Of a DNA stretch of 64,000 nucleotides, positions 20,525 to 30,812 are shown in pieces (position 1 is the stretch's first letter; each line of letters starts with the position of its first letter). The DNA is from Saprospiraceae bacterium (GTDB lineage Bacteria; Bacteroidota; Bacteroidia; Chitinophagales; Saprospiraceae): the NCBI GenBank assembly GCA_016706365.1, contig JADJJU010000023.1:1-64000 (forward strand), read 5' to 3'. Both the position numbers and the translations under genes were made by a program. The notes below the pieces were generated by a model. That model saw nothing but the letters and a program-made list of their open reading frames with translations. It ran no database searches and was not told the origin of the DNA.

Positions 20525-20921
20525 TGCAAACTAACTGATTTTTTTGGGCAATCTGTATGAAATGCTGCAGAAATATTTTGCAGAAGGTGATTTTAATGGT
20601 AGAATATTCTGCTAAATTCCGTATTCCCTGCGATTAATTTAGTGAATTTCCAGTCATTTTTTGATTGAAAAATGCAGCTTATGGCAGAAATTTTCATTTT
20701 GAAAAGTCGGTACTTTATCTTTTAACCTTTATATCAGAGTCATAAAGCTGGAAATACATCATTTCAAATGAAATTCATAATTAAGAATATCATATTAAAG
20801 AACTTATATTATATTTGAATGAGTCTTTTGTTTTTTCTGCGAACATACGGCTGAATGGTTCAAGTTGGGACTTAAGACTTTTGACAAAACAAAACGAAAT
20901 CAAACCAAATCTCTACCTCCT

Positions 20922-21656
20922 ATGCAACTCAAAATTAACTATCAGGACTCCTACTCAAGGACAGAATTGCTGCTCAGAACATTTTTCGGGTGGTTGTACA
21001 TTGTATTTCCTCATGCTTTTTGTTTGGTTTTTTTAGCCCTTTGGAGCAGTATTTTACAGTTTATTACATTCTGGGTTATCTTGTTTACAGGGAAATTTCC
21101 TGAAAGCTTCTTTGAATACCAGGTCAAGTATTTGCGATGGGGAATCCGGCTGAATACCAGAGTTCTCAATTTATTGGATGGATATCCGGCTTTTGGCCTG
21201 GATGTGGAGGATGAAAATATTCATTTTGAAGTCCCTTATATTGAGCAAAGTGACAGAGGTACTGTTTTATTAAGAGCGCTTTTTGGATGGCTGTATGTGT
21301 TAGTGCCGCACGGGTTCATTTTATTTTTTGTAGGAATCGTTGTTCAGATTTTTGCATTTCTGGCCTTCTGGATTGTGTTGTTCACTAAGAAATATCCTGA
21401 AGATTTTCATAAGTTCAATATTAACTATCTAAGATGGAGCACACGTGTTAATCTATACATGATGTATATGACCGACACATATCCACCTTTCACAGGAGAG
21501 CCTGAATCTGGTGAAGAATACGATAATCCTTCCCTTGGGCCCACACCGGCTTTGGCATATGATGACCCTTTTGCAGGAGCAGATTTAGATGAAGATGATG
21601 ATTTTGACAATGAGAAAGAAACCCCAAAACCACCAAAACCAGAAGATCTCGTATGA
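20922..21656 (+). CDS. DUF4389 domain membrane protein (two repeats)
   Basis: A 244-residue protein starting MQLKINYQDSYSRTELLLR. I chose ATG at 20922; an in-frame TTG at 20865 would add a basic stretch that does not look like protein. Two copies of the same unit are present, about residues 9-95 and 104-185. Each has a FGWLY-PH turn, two hydrophobic helices (ILQFITFWVILFTGKFPESF and IFAFLAFWIVLFTKKYPEDF) and a YLRW-R-N motif. This is the DUF4389 pattern. The C-terminal 50 residues are an acidic, Pro-rich tail. The stop overlaps the start of the next gene by four bases, so the three genes here form an operon. Function unknown. Confidence 0.8.
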   Translation: MQLKINYQDSYSRTELLLRTFFGWLYIVFPHAFCLVFLALWSSILQFITFWVILFTGKFPESFFEYQVKYLRWGIRLNTRVLNLLDGYPAFGLDVEDENIHFEVPYIEQSDRGTVLLRALFGWLYVLVPHGFILFFVGIVVQIFAFLAFWIVLFTKKYPEDFHKFNINYLRWSTRVNLYMMYMTDTYPPFTGEPESGEEYDNPSLGPTPALAYDDPFAGADLDEDDDFDNEKETPKPPKPEDLV

Positions 21657-22155
21657 GTGAATTAGCAGAATATCATCCGATACCACAACCGGAGGAGATA
21701 TCAACAAGGGAAAAGGAAGATGCCATGGGCTCATATCTGATGATGTTTGCAGCACTTGGTGCCGGTCTTCCACTGCCTATGCTGAATATTATAGCGGCAT
21801 TTATTTATTATTTTTTGCACAAGTCCAAGGGCAGATTTGTACGGTTTCATGTACTTCAATCATTATGGTCTCAGATTCCAACCAGCCTTTTGAACGGTGC
21901 CGTGGTCATCTGGACCATCAGGATTATTTTTGAAGGCGGTGAATTTTCCAGTGCATATCTTGGACTTCTGGCGATTGTAGTATTGATCAATATTATTTAT
22001 TTTCAGTAAGTATTTACGCTGCAGTCCAGGCCCGAAAAGGCAGATTCTACTATTTCCTGTTCTTTGGAAGACTCGCTTACCATCAAGTTTTCCTGGTGAG
22101 AGATGAAGAATCAGAGTACGTAAGAGCGAATCCTTCCAATAAACCTCCGATGTAG
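21653..22155 (+). pseudogene. DUF4870-like membrane protein, one frameshift
   Basis: Starts with an ATG overlapping the DUF4389 stop. The N-terminal 35 residues are polar. Helices then follow with LNIIAAFIYYFLHKSKGRF and VRFHVLQSLWSQIPTSLL, the F-H-x-LQSL pattern of DUF4870-type proteins. The first frame stops at 22009 within INIIYFQ. Shifting one base near 22003 continues as SVSIYAAVQARKGRFYYF to a TAG at 22155, two bases before the M48 gene. The extension has the amphipathic ending expected and closes the gap neatly, so the frameshift is probably an error. Function unknown; possibly works with its two operon partners in the cytoplasmic membrane. Confidence 0.7.
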
Positions 22156-22157
22156 TT

Positions 22158-22952
22158 ATGTTGCAGAAAATAGTTAGAGACGGCGTGATTCTGGTTGTGG
22201 GATGTGTATTGTTGTGGTTTGTATTGAGCAAATTAATTCCTGCTCAAAAGCCATTGAATAATATGGTCAGTCCGGAACAGGAGGAAAAACTAGCAGATTA
22301 TATTACAGATTTAGTTGAAACGCAATATACAATCATACAGGACACTGCATGGGCAAATAGATTTGAGGAAATTATGACCCGATTCGAAAAGCAAATGCCG
22401 GACTCGGATTATGAATATAAAATCAAAATTCTGGATGATGAACTTCCGAATGCATTTGCGACTTTGGATGGCAATATTTATTTCTTTAAAGGGATGTTTG
22501 ACATGGCAGATAAACCCGAGGAGATAGCAGCTGTTCTTGCACACGAAATAGCTCATGTAGAAAAAAAACACGTTATCAGTAAATTGATTTCAGAATTCGG
22601 CCTTACTATAATTACTACTGTTGCTACAGGTGGAGATATGGTATTGGCAAGAGAAATGATTTTGATGATGACACGGGGAGCATTCAGCCGCCGTCAGGAA
22701 AAAGAAGCGGATGATTTCGCTCTGAAACTGCTGTTTGACAGTGGAATTAACCCGAAATATCTGGGAACATTGTTCAGGAAATTAAAGGATGAACACCCGG
22801 AATCTGCCAGTCAGATTGAAATCATGAGCTCACATCCGGACCTTCAATCCAGAATAGAGAAATCTTTGGAATACAGCACGGAAGGATTCAAAGAAATTCC
22901 ACTGGATTCAATGAAGCTGGATAGGGTAGAGGAAAGTGGGGAATTAAATTAA
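22158..22952 (+). CDS. M48 family membrane-anchored zinc metalloprotease
   Basis: A 264-residue protein. One N-terminal transmembrane helix (about 10-25) is followed by the M48 catalytic domain. The zinc motif is HEIAH (about 129-133) in AAVLAHEIAHVEKKH, and the third ligand Glu lies in RRQEKEADDFALKLL (about 183). The DGNIYFFKGMFDMADKPEE segment is typical of BepA/LoiP-like M48 proteases. It ends with an HPDLQSRIEKS motif shared by this group. Likely acts in the periplasm on misfolded envelope proteins; that role is inferred from relatives. It starts two bases after the preceding DUF4870-like gene, so it is part of the three-gene operon. Confidence 0.88.
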   Translation: MLQKIVRDGVILVVGCVLLWFVLSKLIPAQKPLNNMVSPEQEEKLADYITDLVETQYTIIQDTAWANRFEEIMTRFEKQMPDSDYEYKIKILDDELPNAFATLDGNIYFFKGMFDMADKPEEIAAVLAHEIAHVEKKHVISKLISEFGLTIITTVATGGDMVLAREMILMMTRGAFSRRQEKEADDFALKLLFDSGINPKYLGTLFRKLKDEHPESASQIEIMSSHPDLQSRIEKSLEYSTEGFKEIPLDSMKLDRVEESGELN

Positions 22953-23532
22953 TAAAGCCGGGGTAAGGCGATCAACACTTAGTTAATAAAATCAATTGTT
23001 AAGGTTGTTTCCAGTGCAAATTTCTGATAGATATCCGCACTGCTTTTAAGAAAAAATGCCTTTCAACCTTCCCCCAGCTAAGAAATTGATCTTCAAAAAT
23101 GAAAATCAAATACTTCATATAATATTAAATACTGCTCTTTACCAAAACGATTGTCATTCAATCGATAGTTAAAGCTACAGAATCAATTAATGTAAGGGCA
23201 TGGAACTTATTGAAGTGGCAGATATTATGAGCAGGAATGAAGCTTTTCGATGTGAAGCTTATAGGAAAGTACATAAAAATGGAAAGCCATCTTCACTTCT
23301 GATGATGGCTTTTCAACTTAACATAATGCAGCACATATAAATCTTTATATCTCCTTGTAAGGATAATAATTTTAAGAATTATGATGGAGGGACCGTCTAT
23401 CTCCAATTGAAAAACCATTGTTTTATAGCCTGATATACGAGGTACGAATTGCATTGGTTTTTTGAGTTGAAAAAAGTAAAAAAAATCATCTATTGATGGC
23501 TTAATATCACCCTTTGAGTTTATACCCAATAT
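22953..23532. other. Intergenic region with one hairpin
   Basis: No convincing gene lies here. At 23283-23312 there is a hairpin (AAAGCCATC/GATGGCTTT with a 12-base loop) followed by a weak T run, which could end the upstream operon although it lies 330 bases past it. A 78-codon minus-strand frame at 23293-23529 has no clear start signal or recognisable motif and overlaps the hairpin, so I do not call it. Confidence 0.4.
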
Positions 23533-23570
23533 AAAAACCCTTTCAAAATTGTTTATTCTGAAAGGGTTTT
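23533..23570 (-). terminator. Terminator after the TolB/amidohydrolase gene
   Basis: A perfect 12-bp stem (AAAACCCTTTCA / TGAAAGGGTTTT) with a 14-base loop lies 20 bases past the minus-strand gene's stop. Its A/T flanks give a T run in the minus direction. Confidence 0.75.
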
Positions 23571-23590
23571 AGAGAATTGATAGAGTTCAT

Positions 23591-26500
23591 TTATCTACAA
23601 ATACAACCAGGTACAAAGTAACTCTGCACCCCACTAATCATAGGCCAACCATTTCCGGACCCTTCCTGTTCAAAGTAGAATTTTCCACGTTTCGAAGGAT
23701 TATTTCCAACTTCATTCATATGCTCTGCTTCATACATTCTGCCATTGACCATGGTGTACATCACTTTTTCCGAAGTTCTGATATCTTTCAATGGATTCCC
23801 GTCAATCACAATCATATCTGCCAGTTTGCCCGGTTCTAATGAACCGATTTCTTTATCCATGCCCAAATAAACTGCTCCATTGATAGTCGCACACTTCAAT
23901 GCCTGGTGATTGCTCATGCCACCCTGTGCCAGCATCCACAGCTCCCAATGTGCCCCCAGACCCTGCAGTTGGCCATGAGCGCCCAGATTAATATTGATCC
24001 CATTGTCCTGCATTTTTTTCAAAGATTTAGAAGTCAAAATATGCCCATTCACATATTCTTCTTCCGGTATCATAGTGCGATGTCTGGATCTTCCGTCGAT
24101 CACTGCGCGGGGTGTGAAACGCATAAGCCTCTCTTTCTCCCAGACATTTGTATGCTGGTACCAATAATTTTCACCATTTACACTTCCATAATTAACAATC
24201 AGAGTAGGTGTATTATGTGTTTTAGTATTTTTCCAGAATTGAATCACATCATTGTAAATCGGAGCAATTGGAATATTATGCTCTACTCCTGTATGACCAT
24301 CTGCGACCATACTCAGATTGTGATAAAAGAATGATCCTCCTTCCGGCACGACTAAAATCCCCAATTGACGGGCAGCTTCAATCACTTGCTGACGCTGGTT
24401 ACGTCGGGGTTGATTATAGCTTTTAACAGATATGGCGCCATAAGCAGCTGTTCGTCGCAGTGCAGATTTGGTATCTTCGAGACTGTTTACTACAGCCTTA
24501 AAATCTCCCTCAGCACCATATAATATTGTCCCGGTAGAAAATAATCTCTGGCCCACCATGTTACCTGCTTTGATCATTTCTGAGTGAGAGAATATCATCT
24601 CTGAATTAGAAGATGGGTCATGAGAAGTCGTGACACCATAAGCCAGATTGGCATAATAATACCAGCTTTTTTGGGGACTCAGTCCATATCTGAAATCGCC
24701 CACATGCGCATGCACATCTATAATCCCGGGCATGATTGTTTTTCCTTTCAAATCATAGATCCTGGCATCAGCTGGAATTTTAACCTGAGAGTTTTTACCT
24801 ACAGATTTGATGACATTTCCAGTAATTACAATAGTGCCGCTTTCGATTACTTCATCGCCTTTCATTGTGATAATACGTGCATTTTTAAAAGCAATCGTTC
24901 CGCGGGGAACATCGGATGTAAGCTTCAGCCCAATTTCAAGGCCGACAGTATCCAAAGCAGGTAAGGAATCCGGAGCTCCTTCCAAAAAGCTAAATCTGTT
25001 TTGCAATTTCTCTGTGAAGTATCGATCTCCCAGTGTCCAGTGCAGCTCTTTACTGTCAGCAGACCAATGCAAATTGATACCTGCATCGCGGGCTACCTGT
25101 GTGACCGGAACTGATTTTGTGCCGCCACTCAATTCAGTTGCCTGTCCGCCCATAGGCATCGGAGTTACATACACTTTGTACAATTCTGTAAATGCAATCC
25201 ACTGATTATCCGGGCTTGGTGAAAATTGATTGCCATATTTTGAAGTAAACAAAACTTTCAAATCAGATCCATCCAGCTTGACACTCTTGAAAGATTTGCT
25301 CAATGGGCCAAATAAATTACCTCCGGTTTGGTAAAATATCCTGTCTCCTCCTGCGCTGAATCTTGGATATTCTCCTTCATCACAGACTTTTTTTGCTTCC
25401 CCTCCGCTAACAGCTACGGTGTAGATTCCGGCATTTTTTCCGTTTATATATCCCTGATGACCATTTCCTGCTTCTTTGCGATAAACTATATTTTTTCCAT
25501 CTGCGGAAAAGGAGGGGGTGCGATAGATACCAGGCGATGTGTTCAATTTTTGCTTTTGTCCACCTGATAGTTTCAATAACTGCAATGTTCCCTGAGTTTC
25601 ATCATTCCATGTGACATAAGCAATTGACTGTCCGTCAGGGGAGAACGCAGGTTCAAATTCAAAATCACGGTCATTAGTCACCCGAACAGGTTTGCCATTG
25701 GGCAATTCCTTTTTCCAAAGATATCCTGCAGCGCTGAATACCAGCAATTTTCCATCAGGAGAAGTCACAGCATGACGAATAACTTTCACATCAAATTTTC
25801 TTAGAAAAACCTGGGTATCAAATTTCAAAGTCTCCTGCATTCTGTGATTGGCTGCAGCACTAAACGGTATCATAGTGCTTTTTTTTGCTGGCTACATCGA
25901 TTTTCCATAACTTACCCTTGCCCCAAATAATGATCTCTTTATCCTCAGGAGTCCAGGCAAATCCGGTATATATTCCAAAAATCGTCCATGCCTCTTGCTG
26001 GTCTTTGGATAATCCATCAAATAAAATCGTCTCTTTTCCGGTCTCCAGATCATGTACACATAGCACAGATTCTGTGCGAATCCTTTTTACATAGGCCAAT
26101 TTTTTTCCATCTCTGGAAATCTGTGGACGACAAGCTCCACCCGGACCTCCGACAATATTTTCTATTTTGCCTTCTTGTCTGTCATATCTTCTGACTACGA
26201 AAATCTCAGAGTTTGGATCTTTATTGTATTGGAAAAACCACCCGGATACATATCTTCACTGAAATATACATATCTGCCATCAGGAGAAACAGAAGGTTCA
26301 TTGACATCTTGCTGATCATTTTTGCGCTTGGTCAACTGGATACCTTTACCACCTGAAATATGATACATCCACATCTCACCTGCTCCCAGGGAACGTTCAC
26401 TCGTAAAGTGCTTTCTGGCAACAAAAAACTGCCCATCAGGCATCCACACAGCATTATTAAGCAGAGTAAAATCTTCTGTAGTAACTTGTTTTGCATTCGA

Positions 26501-26878
26501 TCCATCAGATGACATGGTCCAGATATTATCTGCTCCACCTGCATCACTAGTGAACAAAATTTTCTTTCCATCCGGGCTGAATCGAGGTTGCACCTCCCAG
26601 GCAAGACCGGTTCGGATCACTTTAGCTTCTCCACCAGTTACAGGCATAGTATAAATATCGCCCAGCATATCGAATATCATGGTCTTTCCATCGGGGCTGA
26701 GATCCAAATTCATCCAGGTCCCTTCATCTACTTTGAATTGAAACTCCTTGAAATTTCCCGGAGGATTATTGACATCCCATGGCTTTTCCTTCTCCTTCTC
26801 AGCCTGAGCCATCAAATCATTTGAAATACCTGCAATCAAGAACATGGCTAATGTCAATGTGAAAAAACGTAGTATCAT
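23591..26878 (-). pseudogene. TolB-like beta-propeller amidohydrolase, two frameshifts
   Basis: A large secreted protein, about 1090 residues when joined. It has a signal peptide (to about residue 24), a WD40/TolB-like propeller with repeated motifs such as DLSPDGKTMIFDMLGDIY, RFSPDGKKILFTSDAGG and FEPAFSPDGQSIAYVTW, then a metal-dependent amidohydrolase domain. The amidohydrolase starts at GKTIMPGIIDVHAHVGDF (HxH metal ligands). It has a candidate carbamylated Lys in ISVKSYNQP, a further His in GVEHNIPI, and the closing GSLEPGKLADMIVIDGNPL. Frame changes are needed near 26225-26235 and 25865-25875; both sides match the same family. Related proteins are annotated as amidohydrolases or putative peptidases. 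The exact substrate is unknown. Catalytic motifs are intact, so indel errors are likely. Confidence 0.82.
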
Positions 26879-26929
26879 AAAAATTGAATTTTAAAATTGG
26901 GCCGCAAAATACTAAAGATATGAAATAGG

Positions 26930-27180
26930 AAAGAGCCAAGACAAAAGGAAAAAGGCAAAAGGCATAAAACATATGGCGGAAGATGAAAGAAGATCCCAGT
27001 TAAGAGTTAAGAATGATCAATTATGAATTGAACAGCCAAACAGCAGGTGCATTAGTTTTGTGAGTTGAGAATTTAGAGATGAAAGATGAATGAGTGAAGG
27101 CAAAATCCAGGAGAAATATAGGAGCCAAGGTAAAAGTGGTAATCAAGAGCCAAGGAAAAAGGAAAAAGGAAAAAGTTAAG
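26930..27180 (+). repeat. Dispersed GAGCCAAG-type purine-rich repeats
   Basis: Three copies of GAGCCAAG followed by AAAAGG/TAAAAG runs occur at about 26933, 27122 and 27149. They are related to the AAGAGCCAAGTAAAAAGTT repeat at 28015-28038 and, in inverse orientation, at 27983-28006 and 28450-28491. Together they frame the four-helix-bundle gene copies. No gene is seen in 26879-27245. Confidence 0.6.
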
Positions 27181-27270
27181 ACAGAAGACTGAAAGAAAAA
27201 AAATTTATCGAGACTAGTCTGCTTAGATCTAGAAGATTTACATGGTTGGTGTTTGATTATCTGATCGCTT

Positions 27271-27820
27271 GGTTGTTTTTTTTTTTTTTTTTTTCCTTTC
27301 TTTTCCCTCCGCTTTTTTTTTTTTTTTGGGTTTTCTTTTTGTTGCTCCACGCTGGGCCCCTCCTCCGCGCGGGTTTTGCCGCCTTGCTTTTTCTTTTTTT
27401 TTTCCCTTTTTTTTTTTCGCCCACCCATTTTTTTTTTTTTTCCTTCCCCTTTTTTTTTTTTCGTTTCTCCCCCCCCCCCCCCCCCTTTCCGTTTCCCTCC
27501 CTTTTTCCCTTTTTCTTTCCTTTTTCCTCCTTTCCCCCCCCCCCCCCTTTTCCCTTTCTTTTTTTTTTTTTCTTCCCCCTTTTTTGCCCCCCTCTTTTTC
27601 CCTTTCCCCCCTCCCCTCTTTTCATTCCCTCCCATGTGACCCCCCCCCCACTCCTTTTCCTTTCCTTTTTTTTCCTCCTTTTTTTTCCCCCCCTTCTCTC
27701 GCTCATTTTCCCCCCGGACATTCTCTCTTTTTTTTACTTTTTTCCCGGACACGGCCCTCCCCCCCACCCTTCCCTACTTCTTCGTCCCCCCGTTTTCTGT
27801 TCCCGGTTTTTTCCCTTTCC
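27271..27820. other. C/T-only low-complexity block, probable sequencing/assembly artefact
   Basis: About 550 bases consisting almost only of T and C homopolymer runs, up to about 19 long, with very few A or G. Long open frames on both strands here (poly-Phe/Pro or poly-Lys/Gly) have no protein character. The block interrupts a copy of the four-helix-bundle gene start: TTTGATTATCTGAT lies just left of it and ATTCTGATGTG just right, and these two are adjacent in the intact copy at about 28298-28322. Best explained as bad base calls or a faulty gap fill. Confidence 0.8.
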
Positions 27821-27821
27821 C

Positions 27822-27912
27822 ATATTCTGATGTGTTCGGCAAGGCTTTCGGCATTACCAAGCACTTCACTCCAAAGTTAAATGTCCTGTCCAGCAAATCA
27901 TTTTATCTCATA
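27822..27912 (-). pseudogene. Remnant of a second four-helix-bundle (23S IVS-type) gene
   Basis: The minus strand here matches the 5' end of the intact gene at 28050-28397 over about 90 bases. It reads NDLLDRTFNFGVKCL then PKALPNTSEY. Codon 3 is TAA instead of GAA, so the copy is dead from the start unless that base is wrong. The next part of the gene is cut by the C/T block, and only about 35 bases of similarity reappear beyond it (27233-27270). The rest of the reading frame is missing. Confidence 0.65.
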
Positions 27913-27982
27913 AAAAACTTATTCATCTCAATAATTCTTCCTGCTTTTTACTCTTTACTTGGCTGTTATTCTTTACTTGTCT

Positions 27983-28038
27983 CTTTTAACTTTTTACTTG
28001 GCTCTTTCGGTTGTAAGAGCCAAGTAAAAAGTTAAAAG
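27983..28038. repeat. Perfect 24-bp inverted repeat hairpin
   Basis: Two perfect 24-base arms (27983-28006 and 28015-28038) are separated by 8 bases. The arm begins CTTTTAACTTTTTACTTGG and ends CTCTT. It lies directly past the 3' end of the four-helix-bundle gene and could serve as its terminator, but it is also one more copy of the dispersed GAGCCAAG repeat. Confidence 0.85.
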
Positions 28039-28049
28039 TTGTTATAAGA

Positions 28050-28397
28050 TTATTGGTTTAATTTATTGATAATACTGGCTAAAATGTTTTTTAATTCTTT
28101 GCTCTCTTGCACGAGAGTTTCTAGTTCTTCAAAAGGGTTATCTTGAAGTTCACTCAAAATACGAAGCCAGTAGTTTGACTCTCTAGCTTCTTTTAATGCT
28201 ATTCTTACTTTATTCTTGAAATCTGCTTTAGAAGAACCTGCTTGTGCCTCCTCGTAATTAGCCCCAACAGATGTAGCAGATTTACCCAGTTGATATTTGA
28301 TTATCTGATATTCTGATGTATGTGGCAAAGCCTTCAGCATCTTCAAGCACTTCACTCCAAATTTAAATGTTCTTTCCAGCAAATCATTTTCTCTCAT
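28050..28397 (-). CDS. Four-helix-bundle protein of the 23S rRNA intervening-sequence (S23) family
   Basis: A 115-residue protein of the small four-helix-bundle family first seen inside 23S rRNA intervening sequences. Motifs: LLERTFKFGVKCLKMLKALP, YQLGKSATSVGANYEEAQAG, FKNKVRIALKEARESNYWLR and the closing helix ESKELKNILASIINKLNQ. The family is widespread in Bacteroidota as stand-alone genes amid repeats, often in several copies; nucleic-acid binding is suspected but the role is unknown. The copy is intact and flanked on both sides by inverted GAGCCAAG repeats. A broken second copy lies 140 bases downstream. Confidence 0.88.
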   Translation of the reverse strand: MRENDLLERTFKFGVKCLKMLKALPHTSEYQIIKYQLGKSATSVGANYEEAQAGSSKADFKNKVRIALKEARESNYWLRILSELQDNPFEELETLVQESKELKNILASIINKLNQ

Positions 28398-28449
28398 AAA
28401 ATCTCTTATTCATTTAACTTTCTCCGGTGTCTCTTTTACCTGTCTCTTC

Positions 28450-28491
28450 TTACTTTTTACTTGGCTCTTCTTACTTTTTACTTGGCTCTTC
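28450..28491. repeat. Two perfect 21-bp direct repeats
   Basis: The unit beginning TTACTTTTTACTTGGCTCTT occurs twice in tandem and a diverged third copy precedes it. It is the same sequence family as the inverted repeat at 27983-28038 and it abuts the stop codon of the next minus-strand gene. Confidence 0.8.
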
Positions 28492-28492
28492 T

Positions 28493-30015
28493 CTACTCCA
28501 CTTCCACTTCAAAATACCCCTTCGGAGCAGTTGCCGGTCTCGATGCTTTTTTGCCAGATGAAGAAGTAGCAGTGATGTAGTATTCAATGGTAATTCCTGA
28601 TTTTTCAATAGAAATACTTCCCGCATACCATTTATCCGAACCGTTTTTAGTCATTGTTTTGGTAGTCCAGTCAGTCTTGCCTTTAGGTCTGAAATGTAAT
28701 TCTACAATATCAGGAGTAAGAGATGCAGAACTGTAATCAATGACTGTCGCATGAATGCTGAATTCCTTTTTCTTTGAAGAGACAGATGATTCTCTATTGA
28801 TAGAAATGAATAACATCCTGGGATCCCAGATAGCTCTCGTACGACAGTGTAGGGCATCCCCGTATGTCCAGCCAATTTTGGTATAATGTTTTCTTGCACC
28901 TGCAGATAAAGCAGGTTCCTCTTCAATATTAAACTCAAATCCTTTTACAGTGTAACCTGGCATTGCAGCCCGCCATTGCTGCAGTGCAATTGAATCCTGC
29001 GCAATTCCAAACAATGGAACATAAATATGCTGATTGATGATAATTGAATTCGTGTAAGCTGCCAGTTTCTCTCCTTCATAGCGCTCAGTATCCAATCGCA
29101 GAATTTCGTAAGGTCTGCCATATGCATTTTTCAGTTTTGTCAATTCATGATCCACGATGGAATCATAAACAGAACGTTCGGGGTGGCCCTGAGGAGGGCG
29201 AACAACAAACAGACGATTTTCATCCAGGAATTTTAAGTAGCAGTCTACATGTTGAATGCCTCTGGGTTCAAAATTGGAAATAATATCATAATTGCGGATG
29301 CCCAGTAAGTTTTCAGCTGATTGAAAAAATTCAGCTTTTGACATACCGTTGTATTTGTTTTCATTGACGATAATGCAGCTTGATAGTGCATTGCCAAGTC
29401 CATCAGTCATGATGTTTCCCCCGGTGAAGACAAACGGTAAATTCACTATGGGTATCTCTAAAGCTTTGGCAATAAATTCAGGAGCCTGATTTTCTGTATC
29501 TGTAGGATCAACAATTTTGTTGCCCTCTTTATCAGTTGTCATAAAGATAAAGGACAGTGAATCTTCACACCCTCTTCCACTGCTCGGAGTGCTGTTGATG
29601 TAATTTGGGTTGGCAAGACTGAATGTTCCATCCGGTGCAAATACGGGATGTGGTCCCCAGTCCCTCAACCAGGATGCATCCACACTTTGCGGAGCCTGAA
29701 TAAATTGTACCCTTGAAGTATCCATTTCCCATTTTAAAAACCAGCTTACCGCATCTGCCTGTGTGCTGTCATTTTCAATCATCACATATAATTGATAATC
29801 GCGGGCCAGTTCAATAACTAACTTATGTGGAACACTTAGTGGCCAACTGAGCACTGTTCCCAGAGCCGGTTCCCATTCAGCAGCAAGCCGGGGCAGATTT
29901 CCCTGATCATAGTATAAACCGGAGTCTGTTGAAGGAGATGATTTCTTGTTTGTCCGCACATTGGATAAAAAACAGGCAGGAAAAAAAGCAATGCAATAAA
30001 AAGGAAGGGCTTCAT
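28493..30015 (-). pseudogene. Peptidylarginine/agmatine deiminase family protein, frameshift near the N-terminus
   Basis: Secreted member of the PAD_porph/agmatine deiminase superfamily, which hydrolyses guanidino groups of arginine or agmatine. Motifs in order: LPRLAAEWEPALGTVLSWP, SWLRDWGPHPVF, FTGGNIMTDGLGN, IQHVDCYLKFLDENRLF (catalytic Glu/His region) and GDALHCRTRA, with the catalytic Cys. A C-terminal beta domain of about 90 residues follows. The long frame runs upstream to 30070 without a signal peptide, but a neighbouring frame encodes MKPFLFIALLFFLPVFYP and CGQ from ATG at 30015. One base shift near 29955 joins them, so the true start is 30015. Apart from that the gene is complete and its active-site residues are present. 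Confidence 0.8.
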
Positions 30016-30160
30016 AAAATAGATGGAATTGATCTGTTTCAAATGTAATAGAAATTTGGGTACAGATCATATCAATCTAAGGAATTTACTTCAGTCGTTT
30101 CATCTCAATATGTAATTAGAGAGTCATATCGAAATAATAGGAAGTGAAAATTGAAATCCT

Positions 30161-30743
30161 CTAATTTCTCATCCGCTTCGGCCCGTACCAAAGCCAGAAT
30201 CCTGAAATGGTAAATGTAATCAGAGCCAATCCCAAGATCAATGTGTAGAACAATTTAAAAATCTGAGCGCTGCTTCCCAGGTACAAATCAAGTAAGGAAC
30301 CATCATGCAGCTTTCTATCCAGTCCGCATTACGCCTCTCTACAGCTAGAAGATTCCCTGTCGCGCCATCAAGCTGCAGGCCCCAAAAATGTCCTTCGAAA
30401 GTGAATTTGACACAGCCTTTATCAGCTCTGATTTCCATCCTGTCAACTGTGGTCGATAAATCTTCGGATACTTCTGTTTTCAGGTAAAATATGGCATTTT
30501 TATAGAGACTGTCCATGCTGATCCAGTCTTTCAGATCAGTTGAAGTTCCTGATAAGTTTTAGCAAGAATGACTCCATTGCTATTCTTTTCCAACCCAATA
30601 AAATACCCGTACATCCGATTACAAAGAAAAATAAATAATAGAGAGATTCCGGTGATTCGATGAATGCGCCGCATGACCCGAATTACGGTAGCCTGCTTTT
30701 GTCTTTTGGTTTTTTCAGTCATCGGGTTTTTTAATGTAGTCAC
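30161..30743 (-). pseudogene. PepSY-associated TM helix protein, several frameshifts
   Basis: Pieces in three frames join to a protein of about 190 residues. A first transmembrane helix reads RRIHRITGISLLFIFL and continues VIGCTGILLGW in another frame. An external part follows (YKNAIFYLKTEVSEDLSTTV, then DKGCVKFTFEGHFWGLQLDG, NLLAVERRNADWIE). A second helix ends in ITFTISGFWLWYGPKRMRN. This is the layout of short PepSY-TM proteins, often linked to iron or siderophore uptake. Frame changes are needed near 30615, 30590, 30530 and 30295-30310. The reading is secure in outline but the gene cannot be expressed as written. Confidence 0.65.
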
Positions 30744-30812
30744 CTTTTAAGAAAAATTGGCCACAACTTTCTTGGGCCTTTTTGTTCTGAACTTTTTTAT
30801 GTCACAATCCCT

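Noticed and set aside
20865..20921. Longer N-terminus of the DUF4389 protein from TTG
   Set aside because: The added residues are basic and unstructured, whereas ATG at 20922 starts the domain directly.
23293..23529. 78-codon minus-strand frame
   Set aside because: No recognisable motif, overlaps a hairpin and has no convincing start region.
27246..27880. Long open frames on both strands rich in Phe/Pro or Lys/Gly
   Set aside because: They are products of the C/T homopolymer block and have no protein-like composition, start signal or conserved motif.
28493..30070. Deiminase start at 30070
   Set aside because: The upstream codons do not encode a signal peptide; the adjacent frame from 30015 does, which shows a frameshift instead.
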